Positions 13,601-21,091 of a stretch of 44,024 nt of DNA are shown here, in pieces. The notes beneath the pieces are model-generated. The model saw nothing but the letters and a program-made list of their open reading frames with translations, made no database searches and was not told where the DNA came from. Source of the DNA: Nannocystaceae bacterium (lineage in GTDB: Bacteria > Myxococcota_A > Polyangia > Nannocystales > Nannocystaceae); assembly GCA_019694555.1 (NCBI GenBank), contig JAIBBS010000055.1, forward strand, positions 1 through 44,024, given 5' to 3'. Each line of letters starts with the position of its first letter. Position 1 is the first letter of the stretch. Both the position numbers and the translations under genes were made by a program.

Positions 13601-14093
13601 CGATCACGATGGGGTAGTTGCCGTTGCCGACGTCGAGGTGGTGGATGCGGCCGAAGTCGGGCGAGTCGCGGTCGATGTCGATGAGGTAGATCGCGTCGTC
13701 GCTGGTCTCGTAGTCGGTGTCGTCGTGGCGCTCGCGCACGCTGAGCACGTCGATGGGCCCGGTGAACGGCACCGTGATCGGCTGGTAGACGCCCCAACCG
13801 TCGAGGCCGTCGATGAGCCTGCGGGTGCGCCGCTCGTAGCTGGTCGCGGCCAACATCGAGGCGTTGATCCGCAGCCCGGTGGGCGAGGTCGGATCGGGGC
13901 GGGTCGCGATGTCGTTGGGCAGGGGGATGTCGGGCAGCGGCAGGTGGTCGAAGTCGAACTTGACCGTGATGTCGGCCGGCTCCGCCCGCATGAGCCCCTC
14001 GGGCTCGGAGCACCCGGCCACGGCCAACAGCCACAGCGCCGTCACGGGCGTCAGCGCGCCCACCGGACCAGCGAACGAAGCGAATCGAAGCAT
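10671..14093 (-). CDS. Large alpha/beta-hydrolase lipoprotein with calcium-binding loops (paralog A)
   Basis: 1140 residues. The signal peptide ends at VAGC (Cys 28), so it should be a surface lipoprotein. A thrombospondin type 3-like run of DxDxDG loops occupies about 186-235. The hydrolase core has the oxyanion-type GHGYTGN (501-507) and the nucleophile elbow GGSLGG with Ser 674; VGDMNVP further on probably carries the acid. EF-hand or dockerin-like loops (about 567-592 and 630-662) sit between these two elements, so the lid region appears calcium dependent. It resembles large secreted bacterial lipase/esterase lipoproteins; the substrate is unknown. It converges with the copper monooxygenase gene. 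A TATCAT -10-like element (14114-14119, minus) lies 20 nt upstream. A second copy of the gene is at 16865-20293. Confidence 0.82.
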   Translation of the reverse strand: MLRFASFAGPVGALTPVTALWLLAVAGCSEPEGLMRAEPADITVKFDFDHLPLPDIPLPNDIATRPDPTSPTGLRINASMLAATSYERRTRRLIDGLDGWGVYQPITVPFTGPIDVLSVRERHDDTDYETSDDAIYLIDIDRDSPDFGRIHHLDVGNGNYPIVIERLDKYGDNSPREWNQNVVFDESDEDQNGNGVLDPSEDANRNGMLDAGEDLDGDGVLDHAEDNDADGVLDKPNYLPGRSPAREDLAGRADALMSFYERETNTLLVSPLAPLREETRYAVVVTRRVLDTDGDPVGSPFAFINHTAQTDDLQPLFEVLPDGLAAEDIAFAFSYTTESVSKDWIAVREGLYGHGPQAHFAEEFPAEITRLFPLKEIGPGTKFPDRTNRYLIAQEDWRNPLALIVQMFQGGDPNTQAYKSIIEGHEYVDFHVQGTYTSPQLFDRFDADGKFLSLDDQSWPTDLERRPAKTRAEEIPFWVVVPRKEVSSRGQGKMAPVMLLGHGYTGNRAGELLGFAGFLAQFGIASLSTDNVSHGLPLAPSDLDLLRGLLDSAGLGPAGEAITFNRGGDQNHDGFHDQDLNKDGTIDSGADFWTAYLFHMRDVVRQSAVDYMQLIRILRSWDGKKKWEFDVDGDGKPEPVDLNGDGVVDLAGDFDCDGVVDIGKDSPLFVMGGSLGGIMSTTLGGVEPEVDAIIPIAGGGRLTDIGNRSLQGGVPDAVLVRVMGPLYLATLADDGSTQLATQVTELNDMKTVPITKVAGLLPGDTIVVENTTNGEVGCGYLVPDAIPDDGVAARARVSVASDVGDATEIRVYRGDVLVTGTGDCSVDPEAEAIQVVNRMETPLDAEGMPMTILGDPIPGGELVALAEGFGLERNTPSLRRFMSLAQMVVDPTDPGVLSRYLASEPLHYPTLDERTGARFLIVTSVGDMNVPASSGVTVGRAAGVIDYLHPHPDHGKPINQVLIDTHTAEAVNKLRRYPYRNVPASETIRGYLGLDETFGAHVDIENFSEGNDIWGDNIPRLDPPVRAVARTDMWGNDLGGMSGAAFPYPVPQGQHGFALPGEMTDSAIQICRETYGSSAPQCDADAITGEIYDVGWFMFHTFGKFLLNPDEEPWALGCYEKDPCNAIPTKPTPREGAALP

Positions 14094-14131
14094 GAGGCCC
14101 TACCCCCGCGCGGATGATAGCCGACGTTCGC

Positions 14132-14137
14132 TACCAT
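14132..14137 (+). promoter_or_regulatory. -10 element for CorA-family gene
   Basis: TACCAT ends 6 nt before GTG 14144. It lies downstream of the in-frame ATG at 14114 and so favours 14144. No -35 is visible. Confidence 0.4.
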
Positions 14138-14143
14138 GGTGGC

Positions 14144-15124
14144 GTGACGATCCGCATCCTCGCACTGGCCCCGCGCGACACGCTCCCGACCCCCGCGACG
14201 TTGGAACAGCTGCCGGAGTTGTTGGGCGATCCGGAGACGCTCGTGTGGGTCGACATGCTCGACCCCGGCGAGCCCGAGCGCAAGCTGCTCGAGAACGTCT
14301 TCAAGCTCCACCCCACCTCGGTGGAAGACATGCTCGCCGACGCGCCGACGCCGAAGCTCGAGCGCTTCGAGGACTACCTCTACATCGTGTGGCACGCGTT
14401 GTTGCCGGGCTGGGAGAAGCAGGGCGACTTCTCGCTGTGCGATCTGGACGTCATGGTCGGCAAGAACTACCTGCTGACGTCGCACAACGTACCGCTGCCC
14501 TCGGTGGACAACGCGTTCGATGCGGTGAAGAAGAAGCCCGAGTTGATGCGTCGCGGGCCGGCCTACTGCGCCTATCTCATCGCCGACGTGCTGACCGAGC
14601 GGTTCCTGCCGCTGATGAAACAGCTCGAGACTGACATCGATGCGCTGGAGACCGCGATCGTGAAGAACCCGGGCCCACATCTGCTCGAGAAGATCTTCAC
14701 CATCAAGGACAAGCTGCAGCGACTCCGCCGCGTCGGCATCCACCAGCGCGAGGTGCTCAACCGCCTGTCCCGCGGCGGCGGTGACGTCGAGATCATCCCC
14801 GACGAGGTGCGGCCGTTCTTCCGCGATGCCTACGACAACTTCGTCAGCGTGGTCGACCTCGGCGACAGCTTCCGCGAAATCGTGCACTCGAGCATGGACG
14901 CGTACCTGTCGATGCAGGGGCACAAGCTCAACGAGATCATGAAGGTGCTGACGCTGATCTCGACCATCATGCTGCCGTTGACCTTCATCGCGGGGCTCTA
15001 CGGCATGAACTTCGAGTTCATGCCCGAGCTCAAGTGGCAGTACGGCTACTTCGGTGCGCTCGGGGTCATGGGCGCGACCGCGTTGTTGTTCGTGTGGTAC
15101 TTCCGGCGCAAGGGCTGGCTCTGA
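14144..15124 (+). CDS. corA: CorA-family divalent metal ion channel
   Basis: Inner-membrane Mg2+/Co2+ channel, normally a homopentamer. About 326 residues: a cytoplasmic alpha/beta domain, a long charged helical stalk (ETDIDALETAI through the REVLNRLSRGG region) and two C-terminal membrane helices. The family selectivity motif GMN is at 287-289, followed by FEFMPEL in the short external loop. The second helix ends in the basic YFRRKGWL tail typical of the family. GTG 14144 is preferred because of the -10-like hexamer just before it; ATG 14114 would add ten residues. The gene is divergent from hydrolase lipoprotein A and ends in a strong hairpin. Confidence 0.93.
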   Translation: MTIRILALAPRDTLPTPATLEQLPELLGDPETLVWVDMLDPGEPERKLLENVFKLHPTSVEDMLADAPTPKLERFEDYLYIVWHALLPGWEKQGDFSLCDLDVMVGKNYLLTSHNVPLPSVDNAFDAVKKKPELMRRGPAYCAYLIADVLTERFLPLMKQLETDIDALETAIVKNPGPHLLEKIFTIKDKLQRLRRVGIHQREVLNRLSRGGGDVEIIPDEVRPFFRDAYDNFVSVVDLGDSFREIVHSSMDAYLSMQGHKLNEIMKVLTLISTIMLPLTFIAGLYGMNFEFMPELKWQYGYFGALGVMGATALLFVWYFRRKGWL

Positions 15125-15130
15125 GCTGGA

Positions 15131-15153
15131 GACGAGACGCGTCGCGTCTCGTC
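15131..15153. terminator. GC hairpin after corA
   Basis: GACGAGACGC (15131-15140), loop GTC, GCGTCTCGTC (15144-15153): a perfect 10-bp stem starting 7 nt after the corA stop. Confidence 0.7.
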
Positions 15154-15189
15154 CACGACTCAGGGCGCGCAGCGAAGCGACGAGGGATG

Positions 15190-15207
15190 GGGCGGCTGGC
15201 GCCGCCC
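15190..15207. terminator. GC hairpin after lipoprotein pair
   Basis: GGGCGGC (15190-15196), loop TGGC, GCCGCCC (15201-15207): a 7-bp stem just beyond the minus-strand stop at 15211. Confidence 0.5.
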
Positions 15208-15210
15208 GGA

Positions 15211-16050
15211 TCAGTCGATCTCGAACTCGCGGCGCGGCCGCGAGCCGAGCGCGTCGCGGCGCAGTCGCACGCCACCGTTCGCCTCGACCTCGATGCGATA
15301 CCACCACGCGGTGAGGCCCTCCAGCGCGGTGAAGCGGATGTCGACGCGGTCGAGCGTGCGCTCGACCGAGGGCGGCACGGCGAGCACGTGGGGCAAGTCG
15401 ATGCAGGCCGAGGGGTCGTCGGGCGACAGCGCCAGCGTCTCCACGCCCGAGAGCGCGACCGCCAGCTCGAACCAGCCCTCGGGCGGCAGATCGTGGGGGC
15501 GCAGCCGCTCCGCCTGCACCACGCGCTGCAGCGACGCACCCGTCGCGAGCTCGGGTCGTTCGGCGCACGCGACCACGGCATCGCTCACCACGCAGTGGGT
15601 GTGGGTCCAGCCCATCATGCAGCCCGACTCGGCGTTGGTCGCCGCGAACAACCGCAGGCCCGCGCCTTGGGCGTGGTGCCGCAGCGGCACGATCGCGGAG
15701 GGACGTTGGCCCTGCGCGCGCTCGCCCAACGCGACGTGCGCATCGGTGATGCGATCGAACGTGGGGCCGGCGTCGAGCTCCGGCGGGAGGCTGCCGAACA
15801 TGACCGCGGGGCAACGGTCGGCGCTCGCGGTGGGCCACAGCGGGTGGGTGCGCGGCGCGACCACGGTCTCGTGCTTCAGGACCTCGTCGATCGGTACCAG
15901 GGTCGGCTCGGCGGCCGCCGCGTCACCGGCGTCGCCATCGATCGCCTCGGCGTCGAGCGACTCCGTCTCGACGATCGCGAACTCGTCGGTCGGCAGGGTC
16001 GCGGGTGTGCACCCGGCGAGCGCCAGCGTGAGGCTGCACGCGCGTCTCAT
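15211..16050 (-). CDS. Putative lipoprotein of unknown function
   Basis: 279 residues, family not recognised. The start MRRACSLTLALAGC is a compact lipoprotein signal with Cys 14. An acidic Ala/Asp linker follows. The body contains paired cysteines, a His-rich stretch (MMGWTHTHCVV) and a C-terminal part that reads like a beta-sandwich. The ATG overlaps the stop of the upstream lipoprotein as ATGA (16047-16050), so the two are almost certainly co-translated. The ATG at 16074 in the same frame would place coding sequence ahead of the signal and is less likely. Export is supported; function is unknown. Confidence 0.75.
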   Translation of the reverse strand: MRRACSLTLALAGCTPATLPTDEFAIVETESLDAEAIDGDAGDAAAAEPTLVPIDEVLKHETVVAPRTHPLWPTASADRCPAVMFGSLPPELDAGPTFDRITDAHVALGERAQGQRPSAIVPLRHHAQGAGLRLFAATNAESGCMMGWTHTHCVVSDAVVACAERPELATGASLQRVVQAERLRPHDLPPEGWFELAVALSGVETLALSPDDPSACIDLPHVLAVPPSVERTLDRVDIRFTALEGLTAWWYRIEVEANGGVRLRRDALGSRPRREFEID

Positions 16051-16772
16051 CGCGCACCGTCCATGTCCGACCACAGCTCGGTGCGGTGGACCTCGGCGAA
16101 TTCACCCGAGAGCTCGAAGCGCCCCCGCACCAGCATGCGCGAGCCGTCGGACAGCAAGAACAGCTCGAGCCACTGCACGCGCTCGCGGCCGGGCTCGCCC
16201 GACACGCCCAGGTCCGCGTAGGCCTCCGGCGGCAGCGCGGGCCCGATCCCGCAGCGACGCCAGTCGGCCGCGGAGGCGAAGCTGGCCTGGGCGCCGTCGA
16301 GCGTGCCGAGCAGCTCGGCCCACTGTGCAGCGTCGGCGGGCCGCGGCTTGTCCTGCGTGAGCATCTGCGGCAGCGACGACGCATCGCCACACGCGATGGC
16401 GTACCCGCCCTTCACGGGCTTCGGCACGTAGCACGGCACCACAGGTTCGGGCCCGTGGCTGACCCGCACGAGCACCAGCTCGAAGCCGGGAATCTCGACC
16501 CCACCGTGCACCTCGCGGATGGCCTGCGGTCGACCGTGTTCGCCGCGCGGGTGCCACCGTGCTGCGAGCCACTTCAGCCGCAGGTCGTCGCCCTCGATCC
16601 ATGATCGATGCGGCACGTACGACGGCCTGCCGCAGCCGCGCGGCGCGGGATCCGGCTGCAGTGGTTCCAACGCGATCGGCTCGTCCGCGGCGGCTTGCTC
16701 CACCTGTGCGCCGGGTACCGGCGTACAGGCGAGGGCCGCCGGCAGCAGCAACAGCGAGGGCCACGCACGCAT
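16047..16772 (-). CDS. Putative lipoprotein of unknown function, coupled to the next gene
   Basis: 241 residues, not recognised. MRAWPSLLLLPAALAC gives a lipoprotein signal with Cys 16. The mature part has several cysteines (GCGRPS, VVPCYVP, IACGDAS, WRRCGIG) that could form disulfides and a C-terminal region rich in beta strands with RMLVRGRFELSG. It is the first gene of a two-gene unit with the lipoprotein at 15211-16050. Although it follows hydrolase lipoprotein B on the same strand, a 10-bp hairpin (16790-16817) separates them, so an independent transcript is likely. Confidence 0.75.
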   Translation of the reverse strand: MRAWPSLLLLPAALACTPVPGAQVEQAAADEPIALEPLQPDPAPRGCGRPSYVPHRSWIEGDDLRLKWLAARWHPRGEHGRPQAIREVHGGVEIPGFELVLVRVSHGPEPVVPCYVPKPVKGGYAIACGDASSLPQMLTQDKPRPADAAQWAELLGTLDGAQASFASAADWRRCGIGPALPPEAYADLGVSGEPGRERVQWLELFLLSDGSRMLVRGRFELSGEFAEVHRTELWSDMDGAR

Positions 16773-16789
16773 GCCTGGCCGTAGACACA

Positions 16790-16817
16790 CCCGCCGCGGT
16801 TTGGTTCCCGCGGCGGG
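16790..16817. terminator. GC hairpin after hydrolase lipoprotein B
   Basis: CCCGCCGCGG (16790-16799), loop TTTGGTTC, CCGCGGCGGG (16808-16817): a perfect 10-bp stem 48 bp beyond the stop at 16865. Confidence 0.65.
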
Positions 16818-16864
16818 GGATGGTCTGCGCGTGGGCCGAGCGCCACGACGCGCGCGGGCGCGCG

Positions 16865-19800
16865 TTACTGCAGCTGGTCCGGATCGCGCGGCGGCGGCAC
16901 CATCGGGATCTCGTTGCACGGATCCTTCGTGACGCACCCGATCGCGTAGGGGTTGAGCTCGGGCCGGCGCAAGAAGCGGCCGAAGGTGTGGAACATGAAC
17001 CACCCGATGTCGAAGGTGTTGCCCACGATCGCGTCGGCATCACACTCGGGCGCGCTCGAGCCCAGCGTCTCGCGGCAGATCTTGATGGCCCAGTCGGTCA
17101 TCTCGCCCGGCAGCGGGAAGCCGTGCTGGCCCTGCGGGATCGCGTAGGGGAAGGCCGCCGCCGAGGTGCCGCCGAGCTCGTTGCCCCACAGATCGCGATT
17201 GCTCGCCAGCCGCAGCGGCGGATCGAGCCGCGGGATGCTGCTGCCCCAGATGTCGGTGCCGCCCGAGAAGTTCTCGATGTCGACGTGCACGCCGAGGGTG
17301 TCGTCGACATGCAGCAGGTCGAGGATGTTCTGGTTGGTCGGCGGGTTGGCGTAGCGGTAGCGCGCGAGTCGATTGACCGCCTCGGCGGTGTGCGTGTCGA
17401 CCAGCACCTGGTTCACCGGCTTGCCATAGCGCGGATCGGGGTGCAGGAAGTCGACCAGGCCGGCGGCACGGCCGACGGTGACGCCGCCGCTGGCGGGCAC
17501 GCTCATGTCGCCGACGGTCGTCACGATCAAGAAGCGCGCGCCGGTCTCGTCGCCGTTGGGGTAGACCAGCGGCTCGGCCGCGAGGTGTCGCGCGAGCACG
17601 CCGGGGTCGGTGGGATCGAGCACGAGCTGCGCGAGGCTCATGAGCCGCCGCAGGCTGGGCCGGTTGCGCGGCAGGCCGAAGCCCTCCGCCAACGCGCGCA
17701 CAGGACCGGCCGCGATGGGATCGCCCTCGAACGTCATCGGGTTGCCCTCGGCGTCGAGCGGTGCCTCCATTTGGTCGACCTCGGCGATGGGCTCGACGCC
17801 GTCGACGAGCTCGCACTCGCGGCCCGGTACCAGCACGTCGCCGCGATAGAACCGCAGCACCACCGCGTCGCCGAGGTCCGAGGGCAGCGACACGCGGGCG
17901 CGCGCGAGCACGCCGTCGGTGTCGTTGCCGTCGGGCAGCAGGTACGAGCAGCCGATCTCGCCGTTGGCGAGGTTCTCCGCGAACATCGTGTCGCCCGGCA
18001 TCAGGCCCGGCACCTGGCCCACCGGCACGTCCGCGAGCCGATTGAGCTCGGTGACCTGCGTGTGCAGCCGCGTGGTGCCGTCGTCGGCCATGGTCGCCAG
18101 GAACAGCGGCCCCATCACGCGCATGAGCACGGCCTCGGGCACGCCGCCCTGCTGCGAGCGGTTGCCCACGTCCATGAGGCGACCCGCGCCCGCGATCGGA
18201 ATCACCGCGTCGATCTCCGGCTCGAGCGCGCCCAGCGTGGTCGACATGATGCCGCCCAGCGATCCGCCCATCACGTACAGCGGCGACTCGCTGCCGATGT
18301 CGACGATGCCGTCGCCGTCGAAGTCGCCCGCGAGATCGGGCTTGCCGTCGCCGTTGATGTCGGCCGGCTCGGTCTTGCCGTCGCCGTCGAGATCCAGCTC
18401 CCACTGCTTCTTGCCGTCCCAGCTGCGGATGATGCGGATCAGCTGCATGTAGTCCAGCGCCGACTGCCGGACCATGTCGCGCATGTGGAACAGGTACGCG
18501 GTCCAGAAGTCCGCACCCGAATCGATGGTGCCGTCCTTGTCGAGGTCCTGATCGTGGAAGCCGTCGCCGTCGACATCGCCGCCGCGCGCGTACAACACCG
18601 CGTCGATGGCCGGGCCCAGGCCGTTGGCGTCGAGCAGCGGGCGGAACATCTCCTGCTGCTCGGGTGTGACCGGCACGCCGTGGGAGACGTTGTCGGTCGA
18701 GATCGCCGCGACGCCGAACTGCGCCAGGAAGCCGGCGAAGCCCAGCAGCTCGGTCGCACGATTGCTGGTGTAGCCGTGGCCCAAGAGCACCACCGGCGCC
18801 TGGCGACCCTGGCCGCGGACCGAGACCTCCTTGCGCGGCATCACCAGCCAGAACGGAATCTCCTCCGAGCGCGTGGGCGCGGCGCGGCGCTCGAGATCGC
18901 CGGGCCACGATTGCAGATCGAGCGGCAGGCGCTTCAGATCGTCGTCGAAGCGATTGAACAGCTGCGGCGAGAGGTAGGTGCCCTGGGCGTGGAAATCGAT
19001 GTAGTCGTGGCCGCCGACGATGGCCTGGAACTGCTGGCTGGTGGTGTCGCCGCCCTCGAAGAACGCGGTCAACAGGATGTTGAGGACCGGCTTCCAGTCC
19101 TCGTGGTGCAGCACGTACGGGTTCTTGCCCTCGAACTTCTCGCCCGGGCCGGTCTGCTTGAGCCGGAACAAGCGCTGCAGCTTGGCCGGGAACTCCTCGG
19201 CGAAGTGGGCCTGCGGGCCCTCGCCATAGAGGCCCTCGCGTACGGCGATCCAGTCCTTGGTGACCGACTCGGTGGTGTACGAGAACGCGAACGCGATGTC
19301 CTCGGGCGCCAGGCCCTCGGGCAAGACCTCGAGCAACGGCTCGAGGTCGTCGGTCTGCGCGGCATGGTTCACGAACGCGAACGGCGAGCCGACCGGATTG
19401 CCGTCGGTGTCGTGCACGCGTCGCGTGACGACCACGGCGTAGCGGGTGTGCTCGCGCAGCGGCACCATCGGCGCGACCACCAGCGTGTTGGTCTCGCCCT
19501 CGTAGAAGTTCATCAGCGCGTCGGCGCGACCGATCACGTCCGCGCGCGCCGGCGAACGCCCGGGGAAGTAGTTGGGGCGGTCGAGCACGCCGTCGGCGTC
19601 GCTGTCCTCGGCGAAGTCGAGCACGCCGTCGCCGTCTTGGTCCTCGCCGGCATCGAGCACGCCGTTGCGGTTGCTGTCCTCGCTGGGATCGAGCTCGCCG
19701 TCGCGATCGAGATCCTCGTCGGTCTCGTCGAACACCAGGTTGATGTTCCACTCGCGGGTGTCGTTGCTGCCGTAGTTGTCGAGCGACTCGAGGATGATGG

Positions 19801-20293
19801 GATAGTTGCCGTTGCCGATGTCGAGGTGCTGCAGCTTGCCGAAGTCCTCGGAATCGCGGTCGATGTCGATCAGATAGATGGCGTCGTCCGCGGTGTCGTA
19901 GTCGGCGTCGTCGTGGCGCTCGCGCAGCGCCATCACGTCGATCGGCCCGGTGAAGGGAATGTTGATCGGCTGGTACACGCCCCAGCCATCGAGGCCGTCG
20001 ATGAGGCTTCGGGTGCGCCGTTCGTAGCCGGTCGGCGCGAGCATCGAGGCGTTGATGCGCAGCCCGGTCTCGGCCGTGGGGTCGGGCCGCGTCGCGATGT
20101 CGTTGGGCAGCGGGATGTCCGGCAGCGGCAGGTGATCGAAGTCGAATCGGACCGTGACCTCGGCCGGCTGCGCTCGCATCAAACCCTCGGGCTCGGCACA
20201 GCCGGTGACGCAGATCGCGACGATGGCAGCCCGCGTCGCGAGGCCCGTCGCGGAGTCCGGAAGCACGGTGGAGCGGAGGTCGCAGCGCGGCAC
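16865..20293 (-). CDS. Large alpha/beta-hydrolase lipoprotein with calcium-binding loops (paralog B)
   Basis: About 1142 residues and a close paralog of the gene at 10671-14093, colinear end to end. Shared blocks include EPEGLMRA near the N-terminus, NDIATRPDPT, LIDGLDGWGVYQPI, DFWTAYLFHMRD and MGGSLGGIMSTTLG. The nucleophile is Ser 678 and the oxyanion-type motif is GHGYTSN. A DxDxDG repeat region lies near 190-240, and further calcium-type loops precede the nucleophile. The proposed GTG start gives a signal with Cys 32 (VTGC); GTG 20266 is an alternative. TATAAC ends 6 nt before GTG 20293 and supports it. By eye about two thirds to three quarters of residues match paralog A; this was not computed. 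Confidence 0.82.
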   Translation of the reverse strand: MPRCDLRSTVLPDSATGLATRAAIVAICVTGCAEPEGLMRAQPAEVTVRFDFDHLPLPDIPLPNDIATRPDPTAETGLRINASMLAPTGYERRTRSLIDGLDGWGVYQPINIPFTGPIDVMALRERHDDADYDTADDAIYLIDIDRDSEDFGKLQHLDIGNGNYPIILESLDNYGSNDTREWNINLVFDETDEDLDRDGELDPSEDSNRNGVLDAGEDQDGDGVLDFAEDSDADGVLDRPNYFPGRSPARADVIGRADALMNFYEGETNTLVVAPMVPLREHTRYAVVVTRRVHDTDGNPVGSPFAFVNHAAQTDDLEPLLEVLPEGLAPEDIAFAFSYTTESVTKDWIAVREGLYGEGPQAHFAEEFPAKLQRLFRLKQTGPGEKFEGKNPYVLHHEDWKPVLNILLTAFFEGGDTTSQQFQAIVGGHDYIDFHAQGTYLSPQLFNRFDDDLKRLPLDLQSWPGDLERRAAPTRSEEIPFWLVMPRKEVSVRGQGRQAPVVLLGHGYTSNRATELLGFAGFLAQFGVAAISTDNVSHGVPVTPEQQEMFRPLLDANGLGPAIDAVLYARGGDVDGDGFHDQDLDKDGTIDSGADFWTAYLFHMRDMVRQSALDYMQLIRIIRSWDGKKQWELDLDGDGKTEPADINGDGKPDLAGDFDGDGIVDIGSESPLYVMGGSLGGIMSTTLGALEPEIDAVIPIAGAGRLMDVGNRSQQGGVPEAVLMRVMGPLFLATMADDGTTRLHTQVTELNRLADVPVGQVPGLMPGDTMFAENLANGEIGCSYLLPDGNDTDGVLARARVSLPSDLGDAVVLRFYRGDVLVPGRECELVDGVEPIAEVDQMEAPLDAEGNPMTFEGDPIAAGPVRALAEGFGLPRNRPSLRRLMSLAQLVLDPTDPGVLARHLAAEPLVYPNGDETGARFLIVTTVGDMSVPASGGVTVGRAAGLVDFLHPDPRYGKPVNQVLVDTHTAEAVNRLARYRYANPPTNQNILDLLHVDDTLGVHVDIENFSGGTDIWGSSIPRLDPPLRLASNRDLWGNELGGTSAAAFPYAIPQGQHGFPLPGEMTDWAIKICRETLGSSAPECDADAIVGNTFDIGWFMFHTFGRFLRRPELNPYAIGCVTKDPCNEIPMVPPPRDPDQLQ

Positions 20294-20299
20294 GTCAGG

Positions 20300-20305
20300 G
20301 TTATA
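20300..20305 (-). promoter_or_regulatory. -10 element for hydrolase lipoprotein B
   Basis: TATAAC on the minus strand, ending 6 nt before GTG 20293. No -35 is visible at the expected distance. Confidence 0.4.
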
Positions 20306-20460
20306 CCGAAGCCCGCGACCAGCCGGCGCACCCGCGATCGCGCGCCCGCACGCGCGCCGCGAGAGCGCGCTCACCCGACGAGTGGCCGGCCGAACAGCGT
20401 TCGCGAGGCTCGGCGCGGGGACACACGGCGGGGGCCGCGACATGGCGCGACAAAGCTGGT

Positions 20461-20466
20461 TACTGT
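20461..20466 (+). promoter_or_regulatory. -10 element for TetR gene
   Basis: TACTGT ends 7 nt before ATG 20474. GCGACA (20437-20442), 18 bp upstream, is a possible weak -35. Confidence 0.45.
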
Positions 20467-20473
20467 GCCGCGC

Positions 20474-21091
20474 ATGACGGGGCTCGGGGACATCGAAGCC
20501 TTCCGCGAGGCGATCATCGGAGCCAGCCTCGAGCTCGGACAGGCATTCGGTGAAGACGGTGTGACCATGCGCGCGATCGCGACGCGTTTGGGCACCAGCG
20601 CGACGACGCTGTACACCTGCTTCGACAGCAAGGCGGCGATCATGCGCGAGCTTCGGATGCGCGGGCTGGTGATGCTCGCGCGCTCGCTGCTCGAGGGACT
20701 CGCGCTGCCCGACGCGCGCGAGGCGATGCACGACGTCTCACGCCGCTACGTCGCGTTCGCCCGCGACAATCCCTGGCTGTACACGCTGCTGTTCATGGAC
20801 GAGACCACCACGACCGAGCAGGTCTTGCCGACCCATCGGCCGTTGCTGCTCGAGATCGAGGCGAGCGTGCGCGAGCGGATCGCGTCGGTGTACGAGCAGC
20901 TCAGCGGCCGGCCACCGGCGCATGCGCGGCGGTTCCTGGTCAAGTGGTGGGCCGCGATGCACGGCGCGTCGGCGCTGCTGATCACGCGACGCGTGCGGGC
21001 AGATCACCCGTTGTTGCCCGTCGACGACGTCGAGCAGTTCGTCGACGAGTACGTCGTCGAGCTCACCGACGGCCTGCTGCGGCCTCGATGA
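20474..21091 (+). CDS. TetR/AcrR-family transcriptional regulator
   Basis: One-component repressor-type regulator of 205 residues. The N-terminal three-helix DNA-binding domain is clear (residues about 5-60), with the HTH in TMRAIATRLGTSATTLYTCF and then DSKAAIMRELRMRG. The C-terminal ligand/dimer domain is all helical and resembles the WHG-type TetR C-terminal domains. It faces the ligase/ACP/decarboxylase operon and its last 29 bp overlap the decarboxylase end in antisense, so the two transcripts would collide. It is a candidate regulator of that operon, but no operator has been identified. Confidence 0.88.
   Translation: MTGLGDIEAFREAIIGASLELGQAFGEDGVTMRAIATRLGTSATTLYTCFDSKAAIMRELRMRGLVMLARSLLEGLALPDAREAMHDVSRRYVAFARDNPWLYTLLFMDETTTTEQVLPTHRPLLLEIEASVRERIASVYEQLSGRPPAHARRFLVKWWAAMHGASALLITRRVRADHPLLPVDDVEQFVDEYVVELTDGLLRPR

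Noticed and set aside
10617..14117. Plus-strand open frame of 1166 codons opposite the hydrolase lipoprotein
   Set aside because: Val/Arg/Asp/His-rich with no motif or signal; the minus strand holds a clear lipoprotein with hydrolase and calcium motifs. High GC keeps antisense frames open.
16559..20473. Long plus-strand frame running into the TetR gene
   Set aside because: Antisense to paralog B and rich in Arg/Val/His repeats. Only the part from ATG 20474 has a protein family pattern.
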